Assembly (NCBI RefSeq): GCF_023195925.1
Contig: NZ_JALPRE010000006.1
Location: 310,001-374,000 of the forward strand
DNA length: 64,000 bases
Reading direction: 5' to 3'
Source of the DNA: Aquimarina acroporae
Lineage (GTDB): Bacteria; Bacteroidota; Bacteroidia; Flavobacteriales; Flavobacteriaceae
The notes under the pieces were generated by a model. It saw only the letters and a program-made list of their open reading frames with translations, searched no databases and was not told the DNA's origin. Position numbers and translations under genes: made by a program. This document shows, one piece after another, positions 61,134-64,000 of this stretch (positions are counted from its first letter, which is position 1; each line of letters begins with the position of its first letter).

Positions 61134-61655
61134 ATGACGAGATATTTACTATATGCTACATGTTTAATTCTTTTTTACGGCTGCAAAGGAGAGCAGACCG
61201 TAGCGCTTGATGCTACCGAGGTCTATAAGAGTAAAGGAGTAGAAATACCCATGTATGATTTCGAAAGCTTTGCACCTTTATTAAAAATTAATGATGGTAA
61301 AACTAGAGTGATTAACTTTTGGGCCACATGGTGTAAACCTTGTGTAGCAGAGTTACCGTATTTTGAATTAATTAATAGTAGATATCCCGATGATGAGGTA
61401 GAAGTGGTGCTGGTAAGTTTAGATTTACCAAAGCATGTAGAAACAAAGCTGATACCGTTTCTTAAAAAACAAAAAATTGAGAGTAAAGTGATCTTGCTAG
61501 ACGATCCTGATGCGAATGCATGGATACCCAAAGTGAATAAAAATTGGTCAGGATCTATACCGGCTACCATTATATATAAAGGAAATAATGTTAATTTTTA
61601 TGAGCGTTCCTTTACTTATAATGATCTGGAGAAAGAATTGAAAAAGATATTATAA
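61134..61655 (+). CDS. TlpA-like thioredoxin-fold lipoprotein
   Basis: A 173-residue lipoprotein: lipobox Cys17 (LFYGC), then a thioredoxin fold with active site WCKPC at residues 66-70 in NFWATWCKPCVAELPYFEL. The conserved cis-Pro is in SIPATIIY. Such proteins act as thiol reductases in the periplasm. It is the first of four consecutive sulfur-chemistry genes on the plus strand. The 211-base gap before it has a spaced inverted repeat (ACAAATGTT at 60989-60997, AACATTTGT at 61040-61048). Confidence 0.88.
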   Translation: MTRYLLYATCLILFYGCKGEQTVALDATEVYKSKGVEIPMYDFESFAPLLKINDGKTRVINFWATWCKPCVAELPYFELINSRYPDDEVEVVLVSLDLPKHVETKLIPFLKKQKIESKVILLDDPDANAWIPKVNKNWSGSIPATIIYKGNNVNFYERSFTYNDLEKELKKIL

Positions 61656-61687
61656 TTAAACTAAACTCATTACCAAACCCGTTACTT

Positions 61688-62314
61688 ATGAAAACTTTAA
61701 AAATTCTTGTTGGAGTTGCATTTATTATCGCAATAAGTGCGTTTGCAATAGATAAAGTTTCTAGTTCACCCGCCGCAGGAGGTTATGCCGTTGGTGACGT
61801 TGCTACAGATTTTGAATTGAAAAATATTGATGATGCCATGGTGTCATTATCAAATTATAAAGATGCCAAAGGGTTTATTGTTATTTTTACTTGTAACCAC
61901 TGTCCATATTCTGTGGCATATGAAGATAGAATTATTGCGCTAGACAAAAGCTTTAAAGACAAAGGATATCCCGTAGTAGCTATTAATCCTAATAACCCAA
62001 AGGCTTATCCAGATGATAGTTTTGATAATATGAAAGTAAGAGCCAAAGAAAAAGGGTTTACTTTCCCATATCTGTTTGACGACGGACAAAAAATATATCC
62101 ACAATACGGAGCTACCAAAACACCTCATGTATACGTACTCGAAAAAACCGATAAGGGCAATGTAGTACGCTACATAGGTGCTATAGATAATAACTACAAA
62201 GACGAAGCTGCTGCCGATAAAAAGTATGTAGAAGATGCAGTAAATGCCTTACTAAAAGGAGAAAAAGTGCCTGTAGAAACCACTAAGGCTATTGGTTGTA
62301 GTATAAAAGCCTAA
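61688..62314 (+). CDS. Thioredoxin-family protein with CNHC motif
   Basis: A 208-residue exported protein with an N-terminal membrane or signal segment (about 5-22). The active site reads CNHC at 69-72 in VIFTCNHCPYSVAYEDR, unusual compared with CxxC of thioredoxin and closer to a redoxin/AhpC-TSA relative. PKTPHVYVLEK supplies the cis-Pro loop. A late Cys (IGCSIKA) sits near the C-terminus. It follows the TlpA-like gene by 32 bases and precedes the rhodaneses. Confidence 0.85.
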   Translation: MKTLKILVGVAFIIAISAFAIDKVSSSPAAGGYAVGDVATDFELKNIDDAMVSLSNYKDAKGFIVIFTCNHCPYSVAYEDRIIALDKSFKDKGYPVVAINPNNPKAYPDDSFDNMKVRAKEKGFTFPYLFDDGQKIYPQYGATKTPHVYVLEKTDKGNVVRYIGAIDNNYKDEAAADKKYVEDAVNALLKGEKVPVETTKAIGCSIKA

Positions 62315-62432
62315 TTTATTTTTAACAAACACTGTTTTTAATTTTCGAATTGTGTACAGCAATTCGAGAATGACTCTTATATTTGTAAGGAAAATATAAA
62401 AATAGAGTCAAAATAAGCATAACATATTTTTA

Positions 62433-62747
62433 ATGGGAGTAGATATCACACAAGAAGAGTGGCAAGATAAAATTTCTAACGATAGCAATGCGGTTATCCT
62501 AGATGTACGAACGGAAGAAGAAGTAGAAGATGGATATATACCCAATATGATAAATATCGATATACGCCAAGGGCAAGGTTTTCTAGATGAAGTAGAAAAG
62601 CTTGATAAGTCTAAAAATTATTATGTGTATTGCCGCTCTGGAGCGCGCAGTGCTCAAGCCTGTACCTTAATGAATCAAATGGGGTTTGAGACTACCTATA
62701 ATCTTATAGGCGGTTTTATGAATTGGGACGGCGAAACCGAAGAATAA
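62433..62747 (+). CDS. Single-domain rhodanese
   Basis: A 104-residue cytoplasmic rhodanese; sulfurtransferases carry a persulfide on the active Cys. The active-site loop CRSGAR has Cys67, and ILDVRTEEEVEDGYIPN is the N-terminal motif. No export signal. It is followed 13 bases later by a second, exported rhodanese, so the two may work on the two sides of the membrane. Confidence 0.92.
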   Translation: MGVDITQEEWQDKISNDSNAVILDVRTEEEVEDGYIPNMINIDIRQGQGFLDEVEKLDKSKNYYVYCRSGARSAQACTLMNQMGFETTYNLIGGFMNWDGETEE

Positions 62748-62760
62748 ATAGTGCCATACT

Positions 62761-63159
62761 ATGAGTCTAAAATCATTATTGATCGTTTCTTTTTTAACGT
62801 TTGCCGTAGTAGGCTGTAAAAACACGGTAGAAAAAGACACTACCGTAGAGCTTATTACTGTAGAGGAAATGGATTCTCTGCTTAAATTAGGTAAAGTGCA
62901 GCTAGTAGATGTGAGAACCCCAAAAGAGTATGAGGCCGGGCATATAGAAAATGCATTGAATATTGATTTTAGAGATAAAAATTTTGAAGCTTTAATAGCC
63001 AAGGTAGATAAAACCAAACCAGTAGCTGTATATTGTGGTAAAGGAGGGAGAAGTGGTAAATGCTCTGCTTATATGAAAAAAGCGGGATTTACCAAGATCT
63101 ACGACTTAGATGGCGGTATCACCGAATGGAAATTTAAAGGTAAAAAAGTGATTAAATAA
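62761..63159 (+). CDS. Exported rhodanese lipoprotein
   Basis: A 132-residue lipoprotein with lipobox Cys19 (AVVGC) and a rhodanese domain: DVRTPKEYEAGHIENA and the active loop CGKGGRSGK with Cys92. A second Cys (KCSAYM) is close to the loop. Its membrane anchor places it in the periplasm, unlike the preceding cytoplasmic rhodanese. Confidence 0.9.
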   Translation: MSLKSLLIVSFLTFAVVGCKNTVEKDTTVELITVEEMDSLLKLGKVQLVDVRTPKEYEAGHIENALNIDFRDKNFEALIAKVDKTKPVAVYCGKGGRSGKCSAYMKKAGFTKIYDLDGGITEWKFKGKKVIK

Positions 63160-63180
63160 AATCACTAAATGATAAAAAAC

Positions 63181-63209
63181 AAAAGCCTCTCCTTGGAGAG
63201 GCTTTTTTA
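63181..63209 (+). terminator. Intrinsic terminator after the rhodanese genes
   Basis: A 12-bp perfect stem (63181-63192 with 63195-63206) with a CCTTGG tip and a T-run following on the plus strand. It closes the thioredoxin/rhodanese run. Confidence 0.9.
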
Positions 63210-63326
63210 TACCACGTTAATACGTTTTGTGAATTAATTTTTTTTAAAATATCCATTTCTGGAGATTAATATTTGAATAACTCTTATTAAGGATATTAAT
63301 TGATATGTATTTTTCAATTTTCGTTT

Positions 63327-64000
63327 TCATTCGTTGGCACTATGATGTTCTTTACAATAATTCTTTACGAATTCGACCCAATTTGAATACCAATACCATT
63401 GTTTGGCTACTTGGACACCGAAGTTTTTGCCAGGGTTTTTGGCGTTATTTCGTTGCCATAATAGAGTATGTTGATGCATTCCAAACCCCACATATCCTTC
63501 ATTTCTCATAATTTCTAAAATGCTTGAAGGCAAGTATTTTTGCTTTTCTTTTTCCTTGATTAAAACATATTCTTTATTCAACCCTTCAGCCTCTGGCGAA
63601 TTTGCAGGTATGAATTCTACAACTTTATCCGCTTGCCCTTTTCTGTTTACTGCTTTTGGAACATAAAGTACTCGATAAGAAAATCTAATGTCATTGTATT
63701 CTTCTTCGCTTAGCTCTTCATCAAATGCATCAATGTAAGTTGCAATATTCTTTGGTAAATCCTTGAACTCTCTTAGTTGATTTACTTGCTCTTCATCAAT
63801 TGTTGAAAATTGAAGTGAGAGAGAAAGATGTTTGTCTATCCCATATTCATCTCCAAAAAACTTTTTAATATATCTATTGAAGTTTAAACAGCAGGCTTGA
63901 AAACGAGCACTTAAATAATCGTCAATTCGAGTGGTCATTTGATGTTCAATTTCATGTCTTAATCCGATTAAAAACCTTAAATTGGATTTAGTAACATTAC
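63327..64000 (-). CDS. DUF3644-like protein with HEPN-type motif, 5' end beyond the window
   Basis: The frame stays open from the TGA at 63327-63329 to the right edge, so the ATG at 63938 is internal and about 223 C-terminal residues are visible. Just upstream of that ATG the frame reads FLIGLRHEIEHQ: RHEIEH (63942-63959) is an R-x4-H motif, the catalytic signature of HEPN ribonucleases used by abortive-infection and toxin systems. It is followed by SARFQACCLNFNRYIKKFFG and a long Asp/Glu-rich and then basic part with WYWYSNW. I place it in the DUF3644 group from memory of these motifs. Its neighbours outside the window are unknown. Confidence 0.6.
   Translation of the reverse strand, partial: NVTKSNLRFLIGLRHEIEHQMTTRIDDYLSARFQACCLNFNRYIKKFFGDEYGIDKHLSLSLQFSTIDEEQVNQLREFKDLPKNIATYIDAFDEELSEEEYNDIRFSYRVLYVPKAVNRKGQADKVVEFIPANSPEAEGLNKEYVLIKEKEKQKYLPSSILEIMRNEGYVGFGMHQHTLLWQRNNAKNPGKNFGVQVAKQWYWYSNWVEFVKNYCKEHHSANE

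Noticed and set aside
63305..63511. 68-codon open frame on the plus strand opposite the DUF3644-like gene
   Set aside because: Antisense to a longer, better-supported frame; no features.
1..64000. CRISPR array, tRNA, rRNA, insertion sequence or phage genes
   Set aside because: I looked for evenly spaced repeats, cloverleaf-type sequences, transposase motifs and phage structural or integrase genes and saw none.

Overview
The window is a 64 kb, AT-rich chromosomal segment that reads as a marine-type Flavobacteriaceae (Bacteroidota). Supporting signs are a secreted multidomain protein with a C-terminal type IX (Por) sorting domain, many lipoproteins with an acidic tail after the lipobox Cys, promoters of the TTG...TAnnTTTG kind, a bTHX ribosomal protein gene, and stand-alone DUF1501/DUF1800 genes. 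No rRNA, tRNA, CRISPR array, insertion sequence, prophage or plasmid function was seen. Genes at both ends run off the window: valS on the left and a DUF3644-like gene on the right.

Layout. 1-9.5 kb is a housekeeping block: valS, then on the minus strand rsfS-ftsH, a LUD-domain gene, cdsA-psd-ACBP, then birA, an SRPBCC gene, pyrE and a Nudix gene. 9.5-16.8 kb holds a secreted protein of unknown function, an M14 peptidase lipoprotein, a SulP transporter and a compact operon of a divergent Lgt-like protein, a cysteine-rich radical SAM enzyme resembling tetraether-lipid synthases, and a small membrane protein, next to an LCM-type methyltransferase. 17-25 kb holds a 1193-residue secreted beta-helix/lectin protein, a GyrI-like protein, the DUF1501/DUF1800 pair and a CBM-like lipoprotein. 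25-31 kb holds ddl-coaD-VOC, PASTA-rluD, csp, nudK, a VOC protein and yaaA. 31-34.5 kb is a complete TRAP transporter. Two paralogous lipoproteins follow, then pyruvate carboxylase with a TPR protein. 41-45.7 kb is an O-acetylation module (two SGNH-like proteins plus an MBOAT). 45.7-53 kb holds poorly characterised envelope proteins, a uracil-DNA-glycosylase-like protein, bTHX and GlpQ. 53-59.8 kb is a complete trpEGDCFBA operon with its own promoter, a leader peptide carrying three consecutive Trp codons and a terminator just before trpE. 59.8-63.2 kb holds a MarR-YceI pair and a run of two thioredoxin-like and two rhodanese proteins.

How the genes work together. cdsA and psd make phosphatidylethanolamine precursors. 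ddl and the PASTA protein point to peptidoglycan. BirA would biotinylate pyruvate carboxylase, whose acceptor lysine is visible. The trp genes form one pathway, with attenuation control readable directly from the sequence. The SGNH/SGNH/MBOAT trio looks like an acyl-transfer machine for an unidentified exported glycan.

The leads I rate highest are the Lgt-like/radical SAM operon, the trp attenuator with palindromic repeats in the operon's gaps, the HEPN-like partial gene at the right edge, and the 105-codon internal duplication in the secreted beta-helix protein. Family names come from reading motifs and from memory of the families. No database search was run.
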